Origin: Gemmatimonadales bacterium
GTDB taxonomy: Bacteria > Gemmatimonadota > Gemmatimonadetes > Gemmatimonadales > GWC2-71-9
Assembly (NCBI GenBank): GCA_020633775.1
Contig: JACKDA010000003.1
Coordinates: forward strand, 95,802 to 159,801
Direction: 5' to 3'
DNA: 64,000 bases
The notes beneath the pieces are model-generated. The model had not been told where the DNA came from. It did no database searches and saw only the letters and a program-made list of their open reading frames with translations. This document shows positions 16,981 to 27,198 of this stretch, piece by piece; the first letter of the stretch is position 1, and every line of letters begins with the position of its first letter. The translations under genes were made by a program, and so were the position numbers.

Positions 16981-19403
16981 GGCGCGCCGAGCGCGAGCAG
17001 GTTCGCGAACAGGCGCCACGCCCCCGGCACCGCGGCGGGGAGCTCGCGGAAGAATGACAGCCCGGTGTAGATCACCCTGCCCTTCCCGTACGGCGCGCTG
17101 AGCAGCCCGCCCCGGGCCGGCGCCTCGTCGGGATCCTGCAGTTCGAGGAGCGGGGTCCAGCGTGCATCCCACGTCCCGGCGAAGTAGAGCCCACGCTCCT
17201 GCACCCACCCGTCCCAGTCGGCCGGGGTGAGTCGATTCGGGCCGACACGCAACGCCTCCGACCCGGGCAGCCAGCGGGCCGGCGATGCCTCGTCGGTCAC
17301 CCGGTCATGCGGCCGCGAGATCGTGATCGGGTACGGGGCGAAGCCGCCCTGCACGTACTGATACTGCTGGTACTGCACGATCAGCGTCCCGCCCCGCTCG
17401 GCGAACGCGAGCAGCCGCGGATTCGCCCGGCCGACCGCCGGGTCCAGCTCGTAGGCCCGCGGCCCGATCACCATCACGTCGAGCGAGTCGAGTGTGGGCC
17501 CATCGAGCTCCTCCGGCGTGAGCAGCCGCACCGGCTGCCCCGCCGCCGCGAGCGCCTCGGGGATCTGGTCGGCCGCACCCCGGAGGTAGCCGATCCGCCG
17601 CTGCGCGGGGAACGTGATCGGCGTGACCACGGCGCGCACCTCGGCCGGGTGAAAGAGGATCCGCGGCGTGATGTGCGGATACCGGATCCGCTCGGCGCCA
17701 ATCCGGAAGGTGTCGCGGCCGACGACCGCCTCCGCACGAAGCGTCACCTCACCCGGCGCGACATCATCGGGAGGCGTCACGGTGTAGGTCAGCGTGCGCC
17801 GCTCGCCCTCGACGGAGAAGTCCACCTGCTGGGCCGGCCCCACCGACCACCCCGCGGGTGCCAGGACCCGCACGATGGCAGTGCTGGTGTCGCGTGCCGC
17901 GTGCTCGACCGACACCGTGACCGTGCGCGGACCGGAACCGATCGGCCACAGGATGGTGCCGGGCGACACCGAGAGCATCACCTTCGGCACGACGACCACC
18001 GGCGTGCGCACCTCGCCGATCGCCTGGTCGACGGAGCGAGCCACGATGGGGCGACGGACCAACGGACCAATCTGCGTGGCACCAAGAGGCGTCACAACGA
18101 AGGTCGCGGCCGCTGGCTGGGCGAACGGGAGGCCGAGGGACTCTGACTGGGGCCATTGATAGAGCGCCCCGTCGAGAGACCGGGCAAGGAAGTACGGCTG
18201 GCTCGGTCGGGCGTCCGGGGCCACGGTGATGGAGACGGCGCAGCGAAACAGTCTTCCGGCACGGAGGAGGACCGCGGTCTGCGGATTGCTGCAGCCCCCG
18301 GCTCGCTGGGCAACGAATCGCTCGCCAAGGTCCGTGTCCGTCGAGACGGACATCTGTCGATTCGAGTCCGCCGCGGGCCCGGGGAACCATCCGACGAGCG
18401 TCACGGACATCTCCTGCCCCGGCACCACCTCGGCGTCATCGGTGTAGGCGTCGACGATCACCCCGGCCCCGGCGAGTGCCAGTTCCGCGCGGCGCGCGCT
18501 GTCACGGCTCGCCACCGCCGCGACCCCCGCGAAGAGCGCCGTGTCCGCCTGCACATCGAGTCCGGCCGCGACCGCTTCCAATACGATGCGCCGCGTGCTC
18601 GGCCCCGGCTCCTCCAGCCCCCCCTGGTCCTGCGAGCGGTGCTGCGAGCGCGCCGTCGCCGCGATCTGGTGATAGGACTGACCCACCGCCGGATCGAGCA
18701 GGCCGCCGTCGAGTGTCTGCCCCGGCCCCTCGGCGCCACGGTTCCGGTAGAACTTGAGCGGCCGCCAGGGCGCGAGCCCCTCCTCCGTCCACAGCTCACG
18801 GAACCGGGTGCTGTCCTGCGCCGCGTCGAACGCCTCGCGCGCGAGGATCCCCGAGGCCTGGTGATGGCCGTGCCCGTCGCGCGGCGTCCCGGTCCACACC
18901 GAGACGATCACCTGCGGCTGGAACCGCCGGATGATGCGCACGATGTCCTTGAGCAGCGAGTCGCGCGGCCAGAAGCGGAACGCCTCGGTCGCGGTCTTCG
19001 AGAAGCCGAAGTCGTAGGCCCGGGTGAAGAACTGCGTGGCGCCGTCGATGCGTCGCGACGCGAGCAGTTCCTCGGTGCGCACGAGGCCCAGCGCGGGACC
19101 GAGCTCGCTGCCGATCAGGTTCTGCCCGCCCTCGCCGCGGGTGAGCGAGAGGTACGCCGTCTCGATGCCCATCCCGCGCGAGAGGATCGTGATGAGCTCG
19201 GTGTCCTCGTCGTCCGGGTGGGCGCCGATCATGAGGACCTTGCGCCCGTCGTCCAGGAAGCGCGCCTGCTGGGCGAGGTGGATCGCCCCGCCCGTCCCCG
19301 CCCCGACCCCCTGGCTCGCGAGCGGGACGGTCGAGCCGAGGACAAGCAGCAACGCCGCGACCACGGTTCGTGGTCGCGGGGCACCGGGGTGCGGGTGAAT
19401 CAT
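16977..19403 (-). CDS. exported PIG-L/LmbE-family deacetylase
   Basis: 808 residues. A signal peptide (TVVAALLLVLGSTVPLASQG) precedes a LmbE-like zinc hydrolase domain with LMIGAHPDDEDTEL and the second ligand motif RDGHGHHQASG. The family removes N-acetyl groups from sugars such as GlcNAc. The remaining 500 residues carry beta-rich domains and a C-terminal amidotransferase-like region (DVMVIGPRAYELDP, GGTLIVQYQQYQYV). Large exported versions like this are frequent in Gemmatimonadota and Bacteroidota and may act on extracellular glycans; substrate unknown. The ATG at 19403 overlaps the preceding gene by ATGA. Confidence 0.88.
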   Translation of the reverse strand: MIHPHPGAPRPRTVVAALLLVLGSTVPLASQGVGAGTGGAIHLAQQARFLDDGRKVLMIGAHPDDEDTELITILSRGMGIETAYLSLTRGEGGQNLIGSELGPALGLVRTEELLASRRIDGATQFFTRAYDFGFSKTATEAFRFWPRDSLLKDIVRIIRRFQPQVIVSVWTGTPRDGHGHHQASGILAREAFDAAQDSTRFRELWTEEGLAPWRPLKFYRNRGAEGPGQTLDGGLLDPAVGQSYHQIAATARSQHRSQDQGGLEEPGPSTRRIVLEAVAAGLDVQADTALFAGVAAVASRDSARRAELALAGAGVIVDAYTDDAEVVPGQEMSVTLVGWFPGPAADSNRQMSVSTDTDLGERFVAQRAGGCSNPQTAVLLRAGRLFRCAVSITVAPDARPSQPYFLARSLDGALYQWPQSESLGLPFAQPAAATFVVTPLGATQIGPLVRRPIVARSVDQAIGEVRTPVVVVPKVMLSVSPGTILWPIGSGPRTVTVSVEHAARDTSTAIVRVLAPAGWSVGPAQQVDFSVEGERRTLTYTVTPPDDVAPGEVTLRAEAVVGRDTFRIGAERIRYPHITPRILFHPAEVRAVVTPITFPAQRRIGYLRGAADQIPEALAAAGQPVRLLTPEELDGPTLDSLDVMVIGPRAYELDPAVGRANPRLLAFAERGGTLIVQYQQYQYVQGGFAPYPITISRPHDRVTDEASPARWLPGSEALRVGPNRLTPADWDGWVQERGLYFAGTWDARWTPLLELQDPDEAPARGGLLSAPYGKGRVIYTGLSFFRELPAAVPGAWRLFANLLALGAP

Positions 19404-19741
19404 GGCGTGTCCGTGGGTTCGTCGTCCGGAGGGTCGTCGGGGGCTGGCGTCTCGGGGGAACGGATCGGATGCTTCTCCTGTTCCCGGCCGACCACGAAGG
19501 CGAGGACGAACGCGATGAGGGCGGCGAGGAGGAGGGTCTGCGCCGACCCCCCGCCACGGGTGCCCTTGAGCAGCATCAGGAAGGCGACCGACACCGCGAT
19601 CGTCCCGATGCCGCGGAGGATCTCGTCGGTGTTCCGCCACTTCGTCTGCCGACCCCAGTTGATCGCCGCCAGCAGGCCGGCGACGCCGAGGAGCAGGATG
19701 CCGTACCAAATGAGGATCCACCAGCGCCTGCCGATGATCAT
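19400..19741 (-). CDS. small membrane protein, unknown function
   Basis: 113 residues with an N-terminal hydrophobic helix (WWILIWYGILLLGVAGLLAAI), a second region (GIGTIAVSVAFLMLL), a third (TLLLAALIAFVLAFVVG) and a proline/aspartate-rich tail. No family recognised. It overlaps the PIG-L gene by 4 bases and so is probably the first gene of that coupled set. No clear ribosome site precedes the ATG. Confidence 0.6.
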   Translation of the reverse strand: MIIGRRWWILIWYGILLLGVAGLLAAINWGRQTKWRNTDEILRGIGTIAVSVAFLMLLKGTRGGGSAQTLLLAALIAFVLAFVVGREQEKHPIRSPETPAPDDPPDDEPTDTP

Positions 19742-19822
19742 CGGGTGCCCGGGGGTTCGAATTGGTCACGCATGAGTGACAGCCGATCAACGGTAGCCCG
19801 CGGACCCGCCCTCGCCAAGGGG

Positions 19823-20146
19823 TCAGCGACCGGGCGGGCACGCACCGCACGGACAGCGGTCCCGCAGGGCGCGATAGGTGTAGATCCCGGTCCCGTGCCC
19901 GTCGCTCCAGCGGATCCGGATCCCGTAGGCACCGACCGGCTGCAGGTCCACGAGCTGCACGTCGTCGGGGACATCGGCCGGATCGAGCAGGGGGCGACCG
20001 GTCATCTCATCGACGCAGGCGGCGCAGGGACAGGCGAGCCGCAGCGGACGCGCCGCGTAGCGGCCGACATGGCCCGCGCTCCACGTGATCTCGAGATGGT
20101 CGGCCACCCGTCGGACGGTGGCGGGTACCACCGGAGTGTCGGACAC
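19823..20146 (-). CDS. DUF971 (GBBH-like N-terminal domain) protein
   Basis: 107-residue protein with the DUF971 fold, also found at the N-terminus of gamma-butyrobetaine hydroxylases. Typical motifs are LEITWSAGHVGRY, LACPCAACVDE and the ending YRALRDRCPCGACPPG. The clustered cysteines may bind metal. Standalone DUF971 proteins are linked to iron-sulfur metabolism in some bacteria; here that is only suggestive. I chose GTG at 20146 because GGGAGG lies 5 bases upstream; an ATG at 20194 would add 16 residues without a ribosome site. It is divergent from acnA. Confidence 0.8.
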   Translation of the reverse strand: MSDTPVVPATVRRVADHLEITWSAGHVGRYAARPLRLACPCAACVDEMTGRPLLDPADVPDDVQLVDLQPVGAYGIRIRWSDGHGTGIYTYRALRDRCPCGACPPGR

Positions 20147-20218
20147 GACGCCCTCCCGGGCTGTTAGGTTTCGGATCGGTACGCCCACCCTCATTCTACC
20201 GAGAAGGACGCTGGCACG

Positions 20219-22989
<2,771 letters not shown>

Positions 22990-22996
<7 letters not shown>

Positions 22997-23112
22997 GGCG
23001 TGAGTCCTGAGGCGTGAGGGTTGCCTGACCGCGCAGAACGGAAGAAGGCCGGCTCCCATCCAGGGGCCGGCCTTCTTCGTGAGTCCTCCCACGACTCACG
23101 ACTCACGACTCA
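22990..23112. repeat. clustered GTGAGTC-type short repeats flanking the terminator
   Basis: Left of the hairpin the sequence repeats GAGGCGTGAG and TGAGTCCTGAGG. Right of it come GTGAGTCC and three tandem copies of ACGACTC, the reverse complement of the same word. A related cluster occurs after ettA (53306-53337). Origin unknown. Confidence 0.5.
23039..23080. terminator. bidirectional terminator between acnA and the sigma factor gene
   Basis: Perfect 13-bp inverted repeat (23041-23053 with 23066-23078) around a 12-base loop. Arms start GAAGAAGG and end CCTTCTTC, so each strand has a T-rich 3' side. It separates two convergent genes. Confidence 0.75.
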
Positions 23113-24003
23113 AGCCACGAGATCCTTCAGCTTCTCGCCCGTCTCGCCCTCGCGGAGCCGGATCAGCGCGCGATCGCGCAGCTGGCGGATCCGCTCGCGG
23201 GTGACGCCCATCATCCGCCCGATCTCCTCGAGGGTGCGCGGCTGGCCGTCGTCGAGGCCGAAGTAGAGCCGCAGCACCTTGGCGTCGCGCGGCGGCAGGG
23301 AATCGAGGGCGGCCTCGATGTCGGCGCTCTGCGAGTTCGCCATCGTGTTGGCGTCGGTCCCCTCCTGCTCGGCGAGGGCGAAGCGCTCCATCCGCTCGTT
23401 GCCGTCGCCCTCGCGGGTCGGGTGGTCGAGCCGCACCGCCTCGGTGTTGAGCGACGAGAGCGAGCGCACCGCCTCCTCCGTCAGGCCGGTCGCGCGGGCC
23501 AGCTCATCGACCGTGGGCATCCGCCCGAGCTTTTCCTTCAGGTAGGTCGTCGTCTTGCCGAGGCGCGAGAGGTCGGCCGTGCGGTTGAGCGGCACCCGGA
23601 CCGGGCGGCCGTGGCGGGCGATCGCCGCCTGCACCGCCTGCCGGATCCACCACACCGCGTACGAGATGAACTTCACGCCGCGATCCGGGTCGAACTTCCG
23701 GGCCGCCGTCATCAGGCCGAGGTTCCCCTCGCCGATCAGGTCGACGAGCGGCACGCCCCGGTTCTGGAACTTCTTCGCCACCGAGACCACGAACCGGACG
23801 TTGTGGCGCGCGAGCTTCTCCTGGGCGAGCACGTCGCCCTTGAACGCCTTGCGCGCCAGCTCCATCTCCTCGTCGCGGCTCAGCAGCGGGACGCGGGAGA
23901 TCTCGTCAAGGTACAGGTCCAGACTCTCGCGACCCTCGTCGACCGCCCGGGCAATCTGGGCCGGTCGCAGCGAGCGCCGCTTCCCGCGGGCACGAATCGT
24001 CAC
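23110..24003 (-). CDS. RNA polymerase sigma-70 family factor (group 1/2, lacking region 1.1)
   Basis: 297-residue sigma factor. Region 1.2 is LDLYLDEISRVPLLSRDEE, region 2 includes HNVRFVVSVAKKF, LIGEGNLGL and YAVWWIRQAV, and region 4 ends with the helix-turn-helix TLEEIGRMMGVTRERIRQ. It has no region 1.1 and no long non-conserved insert, so it is shorter than a typical RpoD. It may be a group 2 (RpoS-like) factor or a reduced primary sigma. I chose GTG at 24003 because AGGAG lies 5 bases upstream; the GTG at 24009 directly abuts that site. The gene is transcribed alone from the 278-base gap upstream. Confidence 0.93.
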   Translation of the reverse strand: MTIRARGKRRSLRPAQIARAVDEGRESLDLYLDEISRVPLLSRDEEMELARKAFKGDVLAQEKLARHNVRFVVSVAKKFQNRGVPLVDLIGEGNLGLMTAARKFDPDRGVKFISYAVWWIRQAVQAAIARHGRPVRVPLNRTADLSRLGKTTTYLKEKLGRMPTVDELARATGLTEEAVRSLSSLNTEAVRLDHPTREGDGNERMERFALAEQEGTDANTMANSQSADIEAALDSLPPRDAKVLRLYFGLDDGQPRTLEEIGRMMGVTRERIRQLRDRALIRLREGETGEKLKDLVA

Positions 24004-24281
24004 ATCCACTCCTGTCCATCACTCGCCGGCCCCAGGCGGTGTCCGCTGTCCGGACATGCCCTGCCGACGCCAGATCCAATCAAAGTCGCGAAAAATAAGG
24101 CCAAGTCCCGAGACTGGCAATTCACCCTGCAACCGCTTGTGAAACATCACCTTGAATACGCGGGACCCCGTGAAACGGTTCCGTCCGGGTCCGGCGCCGG
24201 GGGGCCCAACGCGAGCGGGCGCCCCCGACACCGCTGGAGACGCCCGCCCCGGCCCGAAGGCTCACACCCCGCCCCCGGGGG
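24004..24281 (-). other. 278-base intergenic region with candidate sigma-gene promoter
   Basis: No gene seen. On the minus strand TTGCCA (24115-24120) and TTATTT (24093-24098) are 16 bases apart in the only AT-rich stretch and could be the promoter of the sigma gene. A small imperfect hairpin near 24170-24200 could end the transhydrogenase transcript. Confidence 0.35.
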
Positions 24282-25682
24282 CTACAGCGCCTTGATCTCG
24301 CTGACCAGGGCGCTCAGCGACCCCTTGGCGTCGCCGAAGAGCATCGCGGTCCGGGGGTGGTAGAAGAGGGCGTTCTCGATCCCGGCGAACCCGGGGTTCA
24401 TCCCCCGCTTCATGACGATGATGCTCTTGGCCTTGTCCACGTCCAGGATCGGCATGCCGTAGATCGGGGAGGCGGGGTCGGACCGCGCCGCCGGATTGAC
24501 CACGTCGTTCGCCCCGATCACGAGCGCCACGTCCGCCTGCTCGAACTGGTCGTTGATCGCGTCCATGTCGAACAGCTTGTCGTAGGGGACGTTCGCCTCG
24601 GCCAGCAGCACGTTCATGTGCCCCGGCATCCGTCCCGCGACCGGGTGGATCGCGTAGCGGACAGTGCCGCCGTTCTTCTCGATCAGGTCCGCCAGCTCGC
24701 GCACCACGTGCTGGGCCTGGGCGACCGCGAGCCCGTACCCCGGCACCACGATCACCTGCTGGGCATAGGCGAGCTGCACCGCCGCGTCCTCGGCGCTGAC
24801 GCTCCGCACCGTGAGCCCCTCGGAGGAGGCCCCGATCGCGCCCCCCGTCCCGGCCGTCTGCCCGAACGCCCCGAACAGCACGTTCGCCAGCGACCGGTTC
24901 ATCGCCTTGCACATGATCCGGGTCAGGATGATGCCGCTCGAGCCGACCAGCGCGCCGGCGATGATCAGGACGTGGTTGTTGATCACGAACCCGGTCATCG
25001 CCGCGGCGATCCCCGAGTACGAGTTCAGCAGCGAGATCACGACCGGCATGTCGGCGCCGCCGATCGGGATGACCAGCAGCACGCCCAGCACGACGGCGAG
25101 GCCGATCACCGTGTAGAACGCCGGCAGCAGCGACGCCGCGTCGGTGAGCTGCCAGCCGGCGAGGCCGACGATGCCGAGCGCGATCAGGCCGGTCATCAGC
25201 TTCTGGCCGGGCCAGGTGATCGGCTTGCCGGTCATCACCTCCTGCAGCTTGGCCCACGCGATGAGCGAACCGCTGAAGGTCACCGCACCGATCAGCAGCG
25301 AGAGCTGGATGACGACGCCGGTCTCCGGCGGGATCGCCTCGCCGGCGAGCTCGCTGCGGAGGAACTCCGCCCCCGCGACCAGCACCGAGGCCGCCCCGCC
25401 GAACCCGTTGAGCAGCGCGACGAGTTGCGGCATCGAGGTCATCTGGACCGTGCGGGCCATCCAGAGACCGATGCCGCTGCCGAGGACCAGCCCGATGACG
25501 ATCGCCGTCCAGCTGACCATCTGCGTGTCGAGGAGCGTCACCACCACGGCGATCAGCATGCCCCAGGCGGAGAGCCGGTTGCCGGCCGGCGCGGTGGCCG
25601 GCGACCCGAGGCGCTTCAGCCCGACGATGAAGCAGGCCGAGGCGAGCAGGTAGCCGAGTTCGGCGAGGACGTGGGGGATCAC
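24282..25682 (-). CDS. pntB: PntB, proton-translocating NAD(P) transhydrogenase beta subunit
   Basis: 466-residue membrane subunit carrying domain II helices and the NADP(H)-binding domain III of the transhydrogenase, which couples hydride transfer from NADH to NADP+ to inward proton flow. About nine N-terminal membrane segments are followed by the nucleotide domain with VIVVPGYGLAVAQAQH, HPVAGRMPGHMNVLLAEA, DVALVIGANDVVNPAA and VMKRGMNPGFAG. The start is the GTG at 25682, sharing GTGA with the preceding subunit gene. Confidence 0.96.
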   Translation of the reverse strand: MIPHVLAELGYLLASACFIVGLKRLGSPATAPAGNRLSAWGMLIAVVVTLLDTQMVSWTAIVIGLVLGSGIGLWMARTVQMTSMPQLVALLNGFGGAASVLVAGAEFLRSELAGEAIPPETGVVIQLSLLIGAVTFSGSLIAWAKLQEVMTGKPITWPGQKLMTGLIALGIVGLAGWQLTDAASLLPAFYTVIGLAVVLGVLLVIPIGGADMPVVISLLNSYSGIAAAMTGFVINNHVLIIAGALVGSSGIILTRIMCKAMNRSLANVLFGAFGQTAGTGGAIGASSEGLTVRSVSAEDAAVQLAYAQQVIVVPGYGLAVAQAQHVVRELADLIEKNGGTVRYAIHPVAGRMPGHMNVLLAEANVPYDKLFDMDAINDQFEQADVALVIGANDVVNPAARSDPASPIYGMPILDVDKAKSIIVMKRGMNPGFAGIENALFYHPRTAMLFGDAKGSLSALVSEIKAL

Positions 25683-25972
25683 TTGCCGCCCCCGTCCTTG
25701 GAGAACATCCGCAGCATCCGGTCGGTCACCGCGTAGCCGCCGACGACGTTCATCATCGCGAAGGCCACCGCGCCGATCCCGAACACGGTGGAGATCCAGC
25801 CGAAGCCGCCGCCGGCCACGACGAGGGCCCCCACGATGGTGATCCCGCTGATCGCGTTCGACCCCGACATCAGCGGGGTGTGCAGCGTGGGCGGCACGCG
25901 CTGGATCAGCTCGAACCCGAGGAACGTCGCCAGCGTGAAGATCACGATCCCGATGATGATGCCTTCGCTCAT
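25679..25972 (-). CDS. PntA2, transhydrogenase alpha-2 (membrane) subunit
   Basis: 97-residue protein with three hydrophobic helices, equal to the C-terminal membrane part of E. coli PntA. It has the typical PPTLHTPLMSGSNAISGI loop. A separate alpha-2 gene is the three-subunit arrangement known from Rhodospirillum and many other bacteria. Its ATG overlaps the end of the alpha-1 gene and its stop overlaps the pntB start, giving tightly coupled translation. Confidence 0.94.
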   Translation of the reverse strand: MSEGIIIGIVIFTLATFLGFELIQRVPPTLHTPLMSGSNAISGITIVGALVVAGGGFGWISTVFGIGAVAFAMMNVVGGYAVTDRMLRMFSKDGGGK

Positions 25973-27078
25973 CCGTTCCCCCGGTGGCGCAGGGTGCCCT
26001 CGTGCGCGAGGCACATGGCACCGGTGATCTCGTCGTCCAGGTCGACGGTGAGCGCCCCCTTCGGCGCGAGGTGGTCGAGCAGGGTCTGGACGTTCCGGCC
26101 GAACATCTGCGACGCGTGCTGCGGCATCCCGGCCGGCAGGTCGAGCGGACCGAGGATCGTGACATCGGCGTGATGCACGGTCTCGCCCGGCCGGGTCAAC
26201 TCGCAGTTGCCGCCGGTCTCGGCCGAGACGTCGACGATCACCGAACCCGGCTTCATCGACTCGACCATCGCGGTGGTGATGAGCCGCGGCGCCGGGCGGT
26301 TGGGGATCGCCGCGGTCGCGATCACCAGGTCGGCCTGGCCGATCGCCCCCGCCACCGCCTCGAGGACCTTCTGCTGCTGCTCCTCGGCGAGCTCCTTCGC
26401 GTAGCCCCCCTTCGTCTCCGCGTCGCCCGCCACCGCCTCCGGCGCGAGGAAGCGGGCCCCGAGCGACTCGACCTGCTCGGCCGCCGCGGCCCGGACGTCG
26501 AAGCCGGTCACCATCGCCCCGAGGCGGCGGGCGGTGGCGATCGCCTGCAAGCCGGCCACGCCGGCGCCGAGGACGAGCGCCTTCGCCGGGGTGATCGATC
26601 CGGCGGCGGTGGTGAGCATCGGGAGGAATCGCGGCAACGCCTCGGCGCCGAGGATCACGGCCCGATACCCCGCGACGGTGGCCTGCGAGGAGAGGACGTC
26701 CATCGACTGCGCTCGCGTGATGCGCGGCACCCGCTCGAGCGCCAGCACCGTGACCCGGCGCCCGTTGAGGGCCGCGAGCGCCTCGCCCGGGTCGCCAGCG
26801 GAGAGCGCCACCAGCACCGCACCCTCCCGCAGGCGGGCCGCCCGCTCGGCGGTGGGTCGCCGGACCGCCACCACCAGGTCAGCCGATTCCGCCTCGGCGG
26901 AATCAACCAGCGTGCACCCCGCCGCCTCGTAGGCGGCGTCGGGGTAGTGGGCGCCGGCACCGGCGCCGCGCTCGACCGCCACGCTCGATCCCTGCTTGAT
27001 GAGCCGGGCGGCGGCGTCGGGGGTGAGCGCGACACGCCGCTCCCGGGGCGCGGACTCCTTGAGCACTCCAATGCGCAT
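25969..27078 (-). CDS. pntA: PntA1, transhydrogenase alpha-1 (NAD-binding) subunit
   Basis: 369-residue cytoplasmic domain I that binds NAD(H). Motifs: MRIGVLKESAPRERRVALTP at the start, the nucleotide fold LVLGAGVAGLQAIATARRLGA, and the RQD-like loop in GGYAKELAEEQQ. It lacks membrane helices, which are on the separate alpha-2 protein. AGGAG lies about 10 bases before the ATG. A strong promoter lies just upstream and is divergent from thrA. Confidence 0.95.
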   Translation of the reverse strand: MRIGVLKESAPRERRVALTPDAAARLIKQGSSVAVERGAGAGAHYPDAAYEAAGCTLVDSAEAESADLVVAVRRPTAERAARLREGAVLVALSAGDPGEALAALNGRRVTVLALERVPRITRAQSMDVLSSQATVAGYRAVILGAEALPRFLPMLTTAAGSITPAKALVLGAGVAGLQAIATARRLGAMVTGFDVRAAAAEQVESLGARFLAPEAVAGDAETKGGYAKELAEEQQQKVLEAVAGAIGQADLVIATAAIPNRPAPRLITTAMVESMKPGSVIVDVSAETGGNCELTRPGETVHHADVTILGPLDLPAGMPQHASQMFGRNVQTLLDHLAPKGALTVDLDDEITGAMCLAHEGTLRHRGNG

Positions 27079-27145
27079 GGGCTCGGGGCTCCTGCTGGCT
27101 GTCGATGGGGGACCCGGCGACCCGGGGGGCCGCCGACGTGTAGCG

Positions 27146-27174
27146 AAGGTACCGGGCCGTGAATGGACTTTCAA
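27146..27174 (-). promoter_or_regulatory. promoter of the pnt operon
   Basis: On the minus strand TTGAAA (27169-27174) is followed by exactly 17 bases and TACCTT (27146-27151). The -35 overlaps the -35 of the thrA promoter on the other strand. Confidence 0.65.
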
Positions 27175-27192
27175 CGGAAGGCGTGGTAGCGT
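27164..27192 (+). promoter_or_regulatory. promoter of the thr operon (leaderless type)
   Basis: TGGACT (27164-27169), 17 bases, TAGCGT (27187-27192), then 6 bases to the thrA ATG. No Shine-Dalgarno site and no room for a threonine leader peptide or attenuator. Confidence 0.55.
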
Positions 27193-27198
27193 AGCCCG

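Noticed and set aside
24004..24281. tRNA gene in the gap between the sigma gene and pntB
   Set aside because: No T-loop GGTTCGAAT-type sequence or 7-bp acceptor stem could be found.
24357..25736. 459-codon plus-strand open frame over pntB
   Set aside because: Antisense shadow rich in Asp, Arg and His; pntB on the other strand is certain.
27100..27198. Threonine leader peptide attenuator
   Set aside because: The thrA -10 box is 6 bases from the ATG, leaving no leader; no Thr/Ile-rich small ORF upstream.
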